In this document: positions 7,232-16,627 of the stretch, piece after piece
Position numbering within the stretch: position 1 is the stretch's first letter
Layout of the letters: each line of letters begins with the position of its first letter
From: UBA2108 sp963925495
GTDB taxonomy: Bacteria > Bacteroidota > Bacteroidia > Flavobacteriales_G > Salibacteraceae
Direction of reading: 5' to 3'
DNA length: 25,244 nucleotides
Assembly (NCBI GenBank): GCA_963925495.1
Contig: CAWUST010000019.1
Span: forward strand, 1-25,244
Program-made: the position numbers and the translations under genes
The notes under the pieces: model-generated
Seen by the model: only the letters and a program-made list of their open reading frames with translations
Database searches by the model: none
Told to the model about the DNA's origin: nothing

Positions 7232-10003
7232 CTATCTTTTCTTGAATAAACCTTCTATGGCTTTTTTTGCTTCTTTTCCTATATCTTCTGCCGCTTTTTC
7301 AGCTTCCTTTTTTGCTTCTTTTTCTAACTCTTTCATTAATCGGTCTGCTTCATTGTGGATAGAGTCTTCGGCTTGTTTTTGAATTTTAGCAGCCTCAATT
7401 CTAATTGAATCTTCAGCTTGTTTTTTTAACTTATCAACTTCCTCACGGGCTTGTTTGGCTGCTTCTTCTTTCATTTTGTTTAACTCTTCTTTGGCTTTTT
7501 CCTTCGTGAGTTTGTCATCATTGCCTTTACCACCGCCGAGAGCTCCTAAGCTTGATTTTATTTTAGGATTATCCGATGTGCCGCCAATTCTTAGAGTTAC
7601 ATCAAAAGTTTCATTTGTCTTCACATTTGTTCCGGCAGCTTTATTTATTTCACCCAATAAACCTTGTGCCAATTTGTTTGCATCGCCCAAAGCACTCATT
7701 GGTATTTCCGTTTTTACTATATAATCCAGTGTATTGTCAAAACCATTAGAGCCTTCAATGTTCATTTTAAAACCTGCCATTTTTATATCAAATGGTTTTA
7801 CATAAACTCTACCGTCCCTAAATTCGTAGCTAATATTTACATCCTCTATTTTCGGATCTTTTAAATTATCATTTTTCAACAAACCTGCCATTTGAGTCAA
7901 GGTTTTAGAATCTTTTATTCGTACTTTTTTTGTGTTAAAATTTCCGCCACCAGTTATGCTTTCTGAAATGAGCTCCATATTTCCATCTAGGGTACATACT
8001 AATTTCATGTCTGTAGAAAATTTCCCCAAGGCATTTTTACCCATTGGAGCCATTTTTTCCGCAGTATTGAAAGTCGAAAATGTTTTAGGAATATCAAAAT
8101 CATGTATATCCAGATTAAAATCAACTGTGGGATTTACGGGGTTTGTCGTTTCATAGTAACCGCTCATATTCATTGATCCTTCTAGCATTTTCATGTCTAG
8201 ATTGTCCATGCTTAGTTTTTGATTTCTAATAGTTATTTTGCCAATCATATCGGTGATTTCCATTCCGTCATATAGTAATTTTTTGAAATTGGTATTCATT
8301 TCAAAATCAATATTTGACGGAATTTCTTCTACACCTGTAGCTGCTGACGATGTATCGCTTTCGGTTTTTTCTTCAGATCCTGTAGTAGTACTCTCAGAAT
8401 CTTCTGTCACACTCTCTTCTTGACTACCAGCCAATTCATCTAAGTCCATTAAACTAGAATTCAAATTTAATTTACCACTCAATTTGGAGTCATTGAAATA
8501 ATAAGGTAAGAAGTTAGATACTATTCCACTACCATTGATGTCTGTTTTACCCAATTGACAATTTAATTCTGTCATTTCTATGGATTTCGGCGTAAATTGA
8601 AAGTCCATTTTATTTACAACAACGTCATAATCTAACGAAGAATCTCGGTAGGTAATACCTTCCATAATCATGGAGCCTTTTGCATCAAAATTCTCATAAT
8701 CTTCAGCCTCCAAAGTTGAAATCCGGCCTTTAATGGTGATGTCAGCATTTATTTTTCCAGTATATTTTTCACCGGATTCACTTGGAATTACATCATTTAA
8801 AGTAGATAGGTCAATGTCTGCCATTAAACGAGCTGCAATATTAGCATCACTAACAGGAGTTGTTACTTTCGCCTTTAAATCGATAGGGTTTCCAGCTAAC
8901 TCAATATGAAATACTTTTAAATTAACTATAGTGTTATCATCGGATCCACCTGGGTTTTTTACTTTTAAATCTATATTAATATTTTCACCGGCTTTAGGTA
9001 AATCAGGGTATTGAAACCGTCCATTGTTAACTTTTAAATCTAGGTTAAATGCAGGGTAATCGTCTCCTTTTAATTTGCCTTTTGCCATACCTGATAATGC
9101 AAAATCACCACTTGTCTTTACCGATTCAAAATCGGTCATGTAAACTGATGGTACCAAAGAAAGGATGCTTTTGAAGGTGCTTTTTTCTGTACTAAAAGTC
9201 AAGTCTAATTCCGGAGTTTCATCATCTGGTAAGGCAATAAAACCATCAAACTTTAACATTAAGTCATTTATTCCAAAGTGGTTTTTGTTGAAGGTGTATT
9301 TAGAGTTTGGTATGTCAACACCAATATCTAGTTTTACGTCCAGTTTGGCTTGGTTCAAATACTTTACTCCTCCAGATTTTACAGTTAACAAATCAATATT
9401 AGTTTGAGTTGCAAAGTTGAAAATGTCTGTGGTCATATCTCCACTTCCAGTATGTGTTAAGTTTTCTATTTTAGCATAAATATCTCCTGGTTTGTTTGTG
9501 TATTCTACGTTTATGTTTTTCAAAAAATACTCTTCAACTGCCATGGAAAAAGCACTTTCGGTCTCAACTTCAGTTTCTTTAACTTCGGTTTCAATTCCTG
9601 TTTCCCCACTAGTTTTAATAACATCGTAATTGGCAATGGTGTCCGAATTTACATGAACCACAAAATAGGCGTCGGAAATCCCGAGTTTATTAATTTTTAT
9701 TTGGTCGCCATTTATAACACTCATTAAGTCGAGTTTAGTTTCAATGGATCCAATCTTAGCCAATTCAACACCTTCGTATATACCTTTTCCTGCAACTTGT
9801 ATGTCATTTATTTCTAATCCAAAACTTGGGAAAGAACTAATTAGAGAAAGATCTACATTACCTATTACTACGCTAGCGTTCAAATTATCGTCCATGGCTT
9901 TTTGAATTTCTTCAGCAATTTTCCCTTGGAATATAAATGGAAGAAGAATGAGAAGTAGAAGGATAACGAGGAGAATGCCTCCGATAATTTTAAATACTTT
10001 CAT
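7232..10003 (-). CDS. AsmA-like inner-membrane-anchored envelope protein
   Basis: This 923-residue protein has one N-terminal membrane helix (about 5-27, rich in Leu and Ile) followed by a very long beta-rich periplasmic region. The N-terminal AsmA signature is seen in SSFPSFGLEINDIQV near 56-70, and an AsmA C-terminal-type domain lies around 560-790. AsmA-like proteins are thought to carry phospholipids between the membranes or influence outer-membrane assembly. A Ser/Thr/Glu-rich linker lies near 525-560. The last 110 or so residues (Lys/Glu/Ala-rich) form a predicted coiled coil containing a 15-residue tandem duplication (KQAEDSIRIEAAK then KQAEDSIHNEADR). It ends 57 bases before the OmpA-family start. 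A 318-base gap lies upstream. Confidence 0.88.
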   Translation of the reverse strand: MKVFKIIGGILLVILLLLILLPFIFQGKIAEEIQKAMDDNLNASVVIGNVDLSLISSFPSFGLEINDIQVAGKGIYEGVELAKIGSIETKLDLMSVINGDQIKINKLGISDAYFVVHVNSDTIANYDVIKTSGETGIETEVKETEVETESAFSMAVEEYFLKNINVEYTNKPGDIYAKIENLTHTGSGDMTTDIFNFATQTNIDLLTVKSGGVKYLNQAKLDVKLDIGVDIPNSKYTFNKNHFGINDLMLKFDGFIALPDDETPELDLTFSTEKSTFKSILSLVPSVYMTDFESVKTSGDFALSGMAKGKLKGDDYPAFNLDLKVNNGRFQYPDLPKAGENINIDLKVKNPGGSDDNTIVNLKVFHIELAGNPIDLKAKVTTPVSDANIAARLMADIDLSTLNDVIPSESGEKYTGKINADITIKGRISTLEAEDYENFDAKGSMIMEGITYRDSSLDYDVVVNKMDFQFTPKSIEMTELNCQLGKTDINGSGIVSNFLPYYFNDSKLSGKLNLNSSLMDLDELAGSQEESVTEDSESTTTGSEEKTESDTSSAATGVEEIPSNIDFEMNTNFKKLLYDGMEITDMIGKITIRNQKLSMDNLDMKMLEGSMNMSGYYETTNPVNPTVDFNLDIHDFDIPKTFSTFNTAEKMAPMGKNALGKFSTDMKLVCTLDGNMELISESITGGGNFNTKKVRIKDSKTLTQMAGLLKNDNLKDPKIEDVNISYEFRDGRVYVKPFDIKMAGFKMNIEGSNGFDNTLDYIVKTEIPMSALGDANKLAQGLLGEINKAAGTNVKTNETFDVTLRIGGTSDNPKIKSSLGALGGGKGNDDKLTKEKAKEELNKMKEEAAKQAREEVDKLKKQAEDSIRIEAAKIQKQAEDSIHNEADRLMKELEKEAKKEAEKAAEDIGKEAKKAIEGLFKKR

Positions 10004-10321
10004 AAAACATATAGATTTAAGTGCTAAAATGGCCTTGGGAACAAATTTCTAAATAATGTGTTACAACACGAAAAAAAAGATGGGATTTTCGTTAAAGTTT
10101 TAATAATAAAATTAAAAGTGCATAATAGGGGATTAAAAAAGCATTTTTTGGGCCTATTCTAGTAAAAGATAATTTTTCAGGAACTAGGAAATCGAGACCT
10201 TAAATTTACAGAAAAGTAAATATTGAAAATATAATTGTGTTATCCAAAAATATTGTTTTCGGCAAAGTATAGAAAGATAAGATATTACTAGGAAGGAAAG
10301 TGTTAATTGCTAAGAATAAAA
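10004..10321. other. 318-base intergenic region upstream of the AsmA-like gene
   Basis: Very AT-rich, with no convincing gene or RNA on either strand. It should hold the promoter of the AsmA-like gene. A TATTTTTG (minus strand, 10245-10252) fits the TAnnTTTG consensus, but the nearest TTTG upstream of it is only about 10 bases away, so spacing is poor. A 12-base inverted repeat is described separately. No clear terminator for the nnr gene was seen; the A6-GCA-T6 stretch around 10134-10146 is too weak to call. Confidence 0.6.
10058..10069. promoter_or_regulatory. Short inverted repeat GTGTTACAACAC, possible operator
   Basis: Perfect 5-bp inverted repeat with a 2-base centre, 55 bases upstream of the AsmA-like start. 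The shape suits a dimeric regulator, but one copy of 12 bases in AT-rich DNA could be chance. Confidence 0.2.
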
Positions 10322-11809
10322 CTAAAAAGCCTGACTTAATCCTTCCACAATATCACCTGCAACCATACTTTGTTCGCTTTTATTAGCTGCAGCAATGTCT
10401 CCTGCCACTCCATGATAAAACACTGCCATGCATGCTGCATGAATTGGGTGATGTCCTTGGGCTAAAAAAGCTGTGATCATACCGGTCAGTACATCTCCAC
10501 TTCCGGCGGTTGCCATACCAGGGTTTCCCGTGGAATTAAAAAACACCATGCCGTCTGGAACTGCAATTGCCGTATGAGCTCCTTTTAAGAGAACAATAAT
10601 TTTATATTTTACGGCAAAAGTGGATAGTGCATCGATTCGTTCTAAATCAGATTTGAATTCTCCAACAAGTCTCTTAAATTCTCCAAGGTGTGGAGTTAGG
10701 ATTGAATCAGCAGGCAAGTAATTAAACCAAGTTTTATTCTCAGACAATATATTAAGCCCATCAGCATCTATTACAAGTGGCCTATTGGATTCTTGTATTA
10801 ATAATTTTAAAGTTTGTGCCGCCAAATTTGATTTTCCTATTCCCGGACCAAATGCAAATGCTGAATATTTTTCTATGTTCGGGAATCCCGAAATTTCATT
10901 TTCGGATTCCGATGTTAAACACATAGCTTCTTTTACTTCAGTCTGAAAAGAGGTGTATCCACATTCGGGAATATAACTGGTTAGTAAACCAACTCCTGTG
11001 TGTAAACAAGCTTGTGATGCTAAAATTGCGGCACCTATTTTTCCTTTACTTCCAGCAAATATTAAAGCATGGCCATAATTTCCTTTGTGATCAAATTTTT
11101 CACGAGACTTTAAAATGGGATCAAAATCCAATTGAGTTAAGTAATGAAACTTAGATTTTTGTTTGGAGATGAATTCTTTATTCAAACCTATATCCAATAC
11201 TTCCCAATTCCCAGAAAACATTCCATATTCAGGGAGTAAAAAACTGAGTTTTGGGGTTTCAAAAGTGAGGGTAAAAGTGGACTTAACAATTGCACCTTTA
11301 TTTTCGAAATTATCTACCATAAAAAGTCCAGAGGGCATATCTACGGAAACAATAGTATTGTTTGATGTATTGATGATTTCAATTTGTTTACCCAGCCATC
11401 CACCGATGGATCGAGAAAGACCTGAGCCGAAAATCGCGTCAATTATTATTTCCTTTTCGTTTAAAACTAAATCTTTTTTTTCAATTAGTTCAGTAATCGA
11501 AGCATCCATTTTGGTCAGCCTCAGTTTATTGGTTTTAAATTCTTCGCTAGACTTATCCGAAAAATTCAAAATAGTTATTTTACAGGCATACCTAGCTTCA
11601 ATGAGTAATCTGGATATTACTAATCCGTCTCCGCCATTATTTCCAATTCCGCAGATTACATGAAAAACAGTTTTTTTATCGAACAGGTTTATTAGCCATT
11701 TAAAACACTGTAAAGAAGCTCTTTCCATTAAATCAATTGACTTAATGGGTTCGTTTTCTATTGTATAATGATCTGCTTTCCTATTTTGAATTGCATCTAA
11801 TATTATCAT
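10322..11809 (-). CDS. nnr: Bifunctional NAD(P)HX epimerase / ADP-dependent NAD(P)HX dehydratase
   Basis: This 495-residue enzyme repairs damaged, hydrated NADH and NADPH: the epimerase interconverts the R and S forms and the dehydratase restores NAD(P)H using ADP. The N-terminal YjeF domain (about 1-215) has GIGNNGGDG at 54-62, FGSGLSR and SVDMPSGL. The C-terminal ribokinase-like dehydratase (about 225-495) has KGNYGHALIFAGS, FGPGIGKS, IDADGLN, LTPHLGEF, LLKGAHT and the catalytic-type AGSGD (Asp439). Length and two-domain order match the bacterial fusion protein. Its start overlaps the coaE stop by 4 bases (ATGA), so the two cofactor genes are translationally coupled. Confidence 0.96.
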   Translation of the reverse strand: MIILDAIQNRKADHYTIENEPIKSIDLMERASLQCFKWLINLFDKKTVFHVICGIGNNGGDGLVISRLLIEARYACKITILNFSDKSSEEFKTNKLRLTKMDASITELIEKKDLVLNEKEIIIDAIFGSGLSRSIGGWLGKQIEIINTSNNTIVSVDMPSGLFMVDNFENKGAIVKSTFTLTFETPKLSFLLPEYGMFSGNWEVLDIGLNKEFISKQKSKFHYLTQLDFDPILKSREKFDHKGNYGHALIFAGSKGKIGAAILASQACLHTGVGLLTSYIPECGYTSFQTEVKEAMCLTSESENEISGFPNIEKYSAFAFGPGIGKSNLAAQTLKLLIQESNRPLVIDADGLNILSENKTWFNYLPADSILTPHLGEFKRLVGEFKSDLERIDALSTFAVKYKIIVLLKGAHTAIAVPDGMVFFNSTGNPGMATAGSGDVLTGMITAFLAQGHHPIHAACMAVFYHGVAGDIAAANKSEQSMVAGDIVEGLSQAF

Positions 11810-12390
11810 AAAGACAGTAGCTTTTCATGAATTTGCATCACCTGAGGTATTAGGGCTTCCGATTCACTGTTATCTATTATAAAATCAGAAAGGCCGGCTT
11901 TTTTTTCTGAATTCCATTGGTTTTTCATTCTTTGTTTTACTTCTTGTTCGCTAGTTTTATCTCTTTTTATCACTCGTTTTATTCGGATAGTTTCAGGTGC
12001 GTCCACCAAAATAATTTTATCGCAATTTTGGTATGAACCACTTTCAAAAAGTATAGCAGCCTCTTTTAAAATGTAAGACTTGTTGTTAAATTGAAATTTC
12101 CAAGTATCAAAATCTTTGGCTACGGCAGGATGAATTATGGCATTTAAAATTTTTAATTTTTCAACGTTATTAAATACTTGTTTTGCTAAAAAAACTTTGT
12201 TTAGCACATTATTTTGATAGCTAATTTCTCCAAAACTTTCTGTTATTTTATTTCTAACTTCTTTATTCGTAATGGTTAATTCTTTTGCTTTCTGATCGGC
12301 TTCATAAACAGGAATACCTAAAGATTGGAATATACTGCAAACCAATGATTTACCACTTCCAATTCCTCCCGTTACACCTATTTGTAGCAT
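11806..12390 (-). CDS. coaE: Dephospho-CoA kinase
   Basis: This 194-residue enzyme catalyses the last step of coenzyme A synthesis, ATP-dependent phosphorylation of dephospho-CoA at the 3' hydroxyl. The P-loop is at the very N-terminus (GGIGSGKS, 8-15). It is followed by VYEADQKAKEL, NAIIHPAV, KEAAILFESG and the lid-region sequence KRVIKRDKTSEQEV. Length is normal. It lies 113 bases downstream of the YbbR-like gene and overlaps the next gene by 4 bases; the yajC-ybbR-coaE order is common in Bacteroidota. Confidence 0.96.
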   Translation of the reverse strand: MLQIGVTGGIGSGKSLVCSIFQSLGIPVYEADQKAKELTITNKEVRNKITESFGEISYQNNVLNKVFLAKQVFNNVEKLKILNAIIHPAVAKDFDTWKFQFNNKSYILKEAAILFESGSYQNCDKIILVDAPETIRIKRVIKRDKTSEQEVKQRMKNQWNSEKKAGLSDFIIDNSESEALIPQVMQIHEKLLSL

Positions 12391-12503
12391 TTGATTAATC
12401 TAAAAAACGAATTTACAATTATGAAAGAACTGGAGATTTATAATTGCCTAAATAAAATGTAAGTATGTTTTATAAGTTCCACTAATTCAGTAGGAATTTA
12501 TTA

Positions 12504-13478
12504 TTACTTCTTTAAAATATACTCCACTTTGTGAGGAGAATAGTCTTGTACTTGAATAAACTCAGGATTTGAATTTAAAGTTACGATTAATACAGGCTTT
12601 CCCTTTTCAATCATTGATGCATCTACCGAAAAATTAAAATCTTCTTTTTTAACTTTATCGTATTTACTTAAACCAACCAAGTAAGTAACTGAAATACTCG
12701 AAGGCAATAGAATTAAGGCTTTTTTATTTGGAAGATTAAGAATACTTATGGGTACGTCTATTTCACCTTCCGTATATTCATCAATGGGTATTGTTACAGT
12801 TACTTCAACAATTTCAGATTCTATACCAGTTGGAAATAATAGAGTAATTTCCTTGTTAGTATTCTCTTGAATATTACCAAGTTTTATAAGTTCCGTTGAA
12901 ATACTATCTAGGTTTTGCACCAAAGAATTTGCCCCTAAAATTGTAATATGAGAAGGGGAAATATCAATTTTTCCATTCAAGAAAAAGGGATATTCGATAT
13001 TCATATCTAAATTAGCACCGATACGTAGTTTTTTGCTTCCTTTATCTTCTACTATTACTTTCAAGGAATCAATAGAAAGTGAACCCAAAGAAAGCTCAGA
13101 AGGAATATCATTCAATACTTGCGAGCGTAAAAACTCAGGACCAAAGGAACTAACTAGTTTTTTGAATCCAACTTGTTTGTTTCCTAAATTAAAATCAACA
13201 ATAATGGGCTCAGGACTATCAAAAAATGAAATTGATAGTAATCTAAACCCCGTCCCTGAAACTTCGGCAGAAGCCTTATCTGGTAATGCTCTGGCTGATA
13301 CTTTATCACTAGGAATATTGATGTATTCAATAGGTATTTCTATAACCGTTGAATAACTTTTGGTGAATGCATTTAGCATCCAGAATAAAAAAGCAATAAG
13401 CAAGCAGACCAAGAAAACCGATAAATTTTTACTCGGCTTTACTTTTTTTAAATCTTTCGAAATTTGATCTACATTCAC
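12504..13478 (-). CDS. YbbR-like domain protein
   Basis: This 324-residue protein has a short cytoplasmic N-terminus, one membrane helix at about 22-40 (LSVFLVCLLIAFLFWMLNAF) and an extracytoplasmic part made of YbbR-like beta domains. The first YbbR-type segment is IEIPIEYINIPSDKV followed by SAEVSGTGFRL; further domains follow, with IDISPSHITILGANSLV as the typical inter-domain sequence. In Firmicutes the relative CdaR regulates the cyclic-di-AMP cyclase CdaA. No cyclase lies nearby here, so that role cannot be assumed. It begins 14 bases after the yajC stop and is likely in the same transcript. Confidence 0.88.
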   Translation of the reverse strand: MNVDQISKDLKKVKPSKNLSVFLVCLLIAFLFWMLNAFTKSYSTVIEIPIEYINIPSDKVSARALPDKASAEVSGTGFRLLSISFFDSPEPIIVDFNLGNKQVGFKKLVSSFGPEFLRSQVLNDIPSELSLGSLSIDSLKVIVEDKGSKKLRIGANLDMNIEYPFFLNGKIDISPSHITILGANSLVQNLDSISTELIKLGNIQENTNKEITLLFPTGIESEIVEVTVTIPIDEYTEGEIDVPISILNLPNKKALILLPSSISVTYLVGLSKYDKVKKEDFNFSVDASMIEKGKPVLIVTLNSNPEFIQVQDYSPHKVEYILKK

Positions 13479-13492
13479 TTATGTCGTAATAC

Positions 13493-13795
13493 TTAGCTTT
13501 TTTCTTCTATTTCAGCAGAACCACCATCTGATTTCCCACTACTATAGTCCATAGAAATTGCAGATTTTTCAATTCTCATTTTTGCACCACCGTCAGTTTC
13601 TACCATAACTGTAGTTTCATTCACTTCTTTTATTTTAGCATGAATCCCACCTATTGTAACAATTTTGTCACCTTTTTTTACAGCTGACTTAAACTGTTTT
13701 TGCTCTTTTTGCTTTTTCATTTGAGGTCTAATCATGAAAAAGTAAAATACGATGGCAATCATGCCAAACATTAATAACGTAGAATAATCACCCAT
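13493..13795 (-). CDS. yajC: Preprotein translocase accessory subunit YajC
   Basis: This 100-residue protein is a single-helix inner-membrane partner of SecDF that assists Sec-dependent export. The helix is at about 7-23 and is followed by the hallmark FFMIRPQMKKQKEQ and the cytoplasmic beta domain VKKGDKIVTIGGIHAKIKEV. The C-terminus is an acidic Ser/Gly tail. It sits 35 bases downstream of the DUF1573 gene and 14 bases upstream of the YbbR-like gene. Confidence 0.96.
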   Translation of the reverse strand: MGDYSTLLMFGMIAIVFYFFMIRPQMKKQKEQKQFKSAVKKGDKIVTIGGIHAKIKEVNETTVMVETDGGAKMRIEKSAISMDYSSGKSDGGSAEIEEKS

Positions 13796-13830
13796 ACTGT
13801 TTACTTGTAATTTTATTTTAATTTTTATTA

Positions 13831-14304
13831 TTATTCAGCTGTAGTTTCCTCAGCAGGAACTTCAACTATGCCTTTAAACGCAATTTTATTTAATGCAGGT
13901 TGTGTGTTTGCATTAATTGAAACATCTTTATGTTGGTTTCCTGATTTTCCGTCGCTATTAAAAACAACTTTAATTTCAGAAACTTCACCTGGAGCAATTG
14001 GTTGTTTAGGCCAATCAGGAACTGTACATCCACAACTTCCTTTAGCAGAAGAGATAATTAAATCAGCATCACCAGTATTGGTGAATTTGTATATAAAGTT
14101 TACTTTTTCGCCTTGTGCAATAGTTCCAAAATCGAAAATTTCTTTTTCAAACTCCATTACAGGCGCACCAGAAACTTCTCCTCCTTCAGATGCCGTTAAA
14201 CTATTATTTACTACATCAGCATTTACTGTGTCCGAACTTTCGTTTGCACAACTTACTAAACCAATAGCAAGTGCGATAATTAGGCTTAATTTAATGCTTT
14301 TCAT
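13831..14304 (-). CDS. DUF1573 lipoprotein
   Basis: This 157-residue protein has a lipoprotein signal with LVSC (Cys19). A single DUF1573 immunoglobulin-like domain (about 50-150) is marked by FDFGTIAQGEKVNFIYKFTN, the Cys-Gly-Cys motif in SAKGSCGCTVPDWP, and IKVVFNSDGKSG. The family is very common in Bacteroidota and its exact role is unknown. Here it is first in the yajC-ybbR-coaE-nnr gene string, an order typical for the phylum. A TAATTTTG promoter element lies 22 bases upstream of the start. Confidence 0.92.
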   Translation of the reverse strand: MKSIKLSLIIALAIGLVSCANESSDTVNADVVNNSLTASEGGEVSGAPVMEFEKEIFDFGTIAQGEKVNFIYKFTNTGDADLIISSAKGSCGCTVPDWPKQPIAPGEVSEIKVVFNSDGKSGNQHKDVSINANTQPALNKIAFKGIVEVPAEETTAE

Positions 14305-14325
14305 TTTAGTTTTTTTTTAGGTGTG

Positions 14326-14333
14326 CAAAATTA
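14326..14333 (-). promoter_or_regulatory. Candidate -7 promoter element upstream of the DUF1573-yajC operon
   Basis: TAATTTTG on the minus strand matches the Bacteroidota -7 consensus TAnnTTTG, placing transcription start about 10-20 bases before the ATG at 14304. No good TTG-type -33 element is visible. Confidence 0.4.
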
Positions 14334-14435
14334 ATCATTCACTTGTATATAGGAATATATTTTTACTTCTATTGTTTAAAATTGTTGTGTTGGACTAGTT
14401 GAGAATATTATTAACGAATTACTAATTGTTCCCAA

Positions 14436-15320
14436 CTAAGATTTAATAAATTTCCCAAGAACCCCTTCTTTCAAATTCTTTTGAAAGTGGTAGTACTTTT
14501 CAGCTTCACTTCCAAACCCTTTATAAAATTGTGCTATTCCGCTATTTTGAGAACCTTCAAAGTCAAAGATTTCTACTTGCTTTGAAAACTCATTTATACA
14601 TTCTGAAATAAGGAAATGTGAAGCCCCATTATTTTTCCCTTCTTCAGAAACGCCAAGTTGCAACAACACTATTCTTTTTTTGCTTTTCGCCAAAATTGCC
14701 CAAGCCATAACAGTTTCTGATCTACTTACATTCCTAACTTCCAGGCATTGGTTGTGGGTTAAACTGTCACTCAATTTAACGAGGTTTTCCTCGTAATTTT
14801 CACCCAATGTAAATCGAGTATTCTCTTTGAACATTTCAATGGATTTAGAAATAGATTCTAAGTCTCCAGAAGAATACTTCAAGCCAAATTTTAATGCCTT
14901 TTTTATGTTTCTTTGGGTGTTGGAGTTAAATGTAAATGAATTTTTACTGAAGGATATAATTGAATTCTCGAGTTCTTTATAAGGTTTGAACACTGGAGAA
15001 GTACTCGTTAAATCAATTTTAATAAAATGCCTTTTTATAAGCTCTACTAATTCTATTTCTGATTCTATTTTATTGGAAGAAAATAGTGAAGACCGTTGGT
15101 GAAATTCAGGTTGAAACACATAATTCATCCCTAATTTTTGTTTTACAGGCAAAGGGAAAACCTGCTCGTATTTTCCAAAAACAAAAGCAATCCAATCTGG
15201 AGCAACAGCGTCTAGATACCAACTGTATCCATAAATGATTTCATTATTTGAGTTGGCTACACATTTGTTCCATTTTTCAATGTTCAAATTCTTTTTAGAA
15301 ATGATATTCCAATTGCTCAT
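14436..15320 (-). CDS. GNAT/FemAB-like protein of unknown function
   Basis: This 294-residue protein has the look of the acetyltransferase-fold (GNAT/FemAB-like) proteins found in Bacteroidota. The C-terminal half carries VMAWAILAKSKKRIVLLQLGVSEEGKNNGASHFLI and ends with DFEGSQNSGIAQFYKGFGSE, a strong signature of this group. The N-terminal half (GYSWYLDAVAPDWIAFVFGKYEQVFPLPVKQK) fits the first domain of the two-domain fold. The substrate is unknown. It overlaps the upstream deacetylase-like gene by 4 bases (ATGA), so the two are translationally coupled and probably act in one envelope or surface-sugar pathway. Confidence 0.72.
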   Translation of the reverse strand: MSNWNIISKKNLNIEKWNKCVANSNNEIIYGYSWYLDAVAPDWIAFVFGKYEQVFPLPVKQKLGMNYVFQPEFHQRSSLFSSNKIESEIELVELIKRHFIKIDLTSTSPVFKPYKELENSIISFSKNSFTFNSNTQRNIKKALKFGLKYSSGDLESISKSIEMFKENTRFTLGENYEENLVKLSDSLTHNQCLEVRNVSRSETVMAWAILAKSKKRIVLLQLGVSEEGKNNGASHFLISECINEFSKQVEIFDFEGSQNSGIAQFYKGFGSEAEKYYHFQKNLKEGVLGKFIKS

Positions 15321-16621
15321 TCTTTGGCTATTTCAATCATTTCTTCAAAAAGAGGACTCCAGTTTTCCCAGCCATGTGTCTCGCTGAGGGAATCGTTATG
15401 CCATAAAATACAGAATTCACCTTTTACTTTTTTTACCGTATCGGAGAGTGTTTTTATTTGTGATTTAATTTCCTCAAAATTTTCCTTTTTATAATATTTG
15501 TAGGTAGCCTCCATAAAACAGAAAGGGTGGATCATAAGGTTGGTTTCTTGTTCTAAATCTAAGTCATAAAAAGGGTAGGGGCTGCATATTGAAGCTCTAA
15601 AGCCTGGTTCTTCGGGATAACCCATGCTGTAATCGTGTTCAATTTCGGCATTTATTAAATTACGATAAGTAGTTGGTAAGTGAATGATTAAAAAATGTTG
15701 CCTACTTTGATTAATGGAATTATGCACGATTTGCGAAAGTCTTTCTTTTTCCATTTTCACCTTTTCAGGTTCTGTATTTGATGCAAAGCTTGGATGTAAT
15801 GCTACTGTCGAGTAATCATTTACGTGTTTTATTAGAGCTTGAAATTTTTGAGAATAATGAGCTACATTTTTATCATTTAGTCCGTAGTTACCAACTAGGA
15901 AAAAATAGATCACATTTAAGTCATTCTTTTTTTGTATTTTAATTAGCCGATCGAATACATCATACGGGTCTTTACTAGTGCCAATAATTGATTGTGTTCT
16001 TTTATTTATCTCATTCAATTTTCCTTGAAATATAGACCTGGCATAGGCTCCTGCAGTTCGTACTAGTCCTTTTTCTCGATACGCGAAAGCGCTATCTACA
16101 TCTATAGTTGGAAGTAATGCGTAACTTCTATTGTCTTCGATTTTAGTTCCGAAATGTGTCTTTAACAGGTTTAACAATTCGTTTGCCCATAAGTTTATTA
16201 CCGGTAAATGAAGAAACTGATTTTTAAAGGCTGTTGATTGATTTGCTGAAAATCGATTATGTTGATCTCTTTTGTGTGGCCAATACTCTTCATAACGGGT
16301 CGCTAGGAAAAATGAAGCAGAAAATAAATCGAATCCAAAATTGCTATTATTAGTCTTAAAAAAGTAAGGGTAATCTGAAGTATGGCTTAATGTAATGTCA
16401 AATTCTTCAATTCCATTTTGGTGAAGCAAACCAAATGGCACTATGCGTAATTCGTTGCCTAAGGCCTTGTAAGTATAGCTAAGTTTGACTCCTTCCCATT
16501 CCGAAAAAGTTTTTTCTTCGGAAGTAATTGCTACTTCCATTTTCAAAACATAACTAAAAATTAGTTGAATCGAAAATCGCACTCTTGAAGTTATTTCCGG
16601 GGAATAGACTAAAATTTTCAA
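15317..16621 (-). CDS. Polysaccharide deacetylase-like protein
   Basis: This 434-residue protein resembles the Bacteroidota polysaccharide deacetylase-like family. The first 170 or so residues are a lineage-type N-terminal domain (DITLSHTSDYPYFF, DLFSASFFLATRYEEY). The deacetylase-like barrel starts at LLPTIDVDSAFAYREKG and continues with VIYFFLVGNYG, ALHPSFAS, SRQHFLIIHLPTTYRNL, DYSMGYPEEPGFRA and ILWHNDSLS. These match the usual catalytic motifs TxDxD and HPS, so it may remove acetyl groups from a surface polysaccharide; activity is inferred. No signal peptide is seen. It starts 6 bases after the radC stop and overlaps the next gene by 4 bases. Confidence 0.8.
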   Translation of the reverse strand: MKILVYSPEITSRVRFSIQLIFSYVLKMEVAITSEEKTFSEWEGVKLSYTYKALGNELRIVPFGLLHQNGIEEFDITLSHTSDYPYFFKTNNSNFGFDLFSASFFLATRYEEYWPHKRDQHNRFSANQSTAFKNQFLHLPVINLWANELLNLLKTHFGTKIEDNRSYALLPTIDVDSAFAYREKGLVRTAGAYARSIFQGKLNEINKRTQSIIGTSKDPYDVFDRLIKIQKKNDLNVIYFFLVGNYGLNDKNVAHYSQKFQALIKHVNDYSTVALHPSFASNTEPEKVKMEKERLSQIVHNSINQSRQHFLIIHLPTTYRNLINAEIEHDYSMGYPEEPGFRASICSPYPFYDLDLEQETNLMIHPFCFMEATYKYYKKENFEEIKSQIKTLSDTVKKVKGEFCILWHNDSLSETHGWENWSPLFEEMIEIAKE

Positions 16622-16627
16622 AATAAT

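Noticed and set aside
7200..10003. Numerous plus-strand open frames opposite the AsmA-like and OmpA-family genes
   Set aside because: They are low-complexity shadows of the strongly supported minus-strand genes, with no promoters or recognisable domains.
10134..10146. A6-GCA-T6 as the terminator of the nnr operon
   Set aside because: All pairs are A-T with a 3-base loop, and it lies about 175 bases past the stop.
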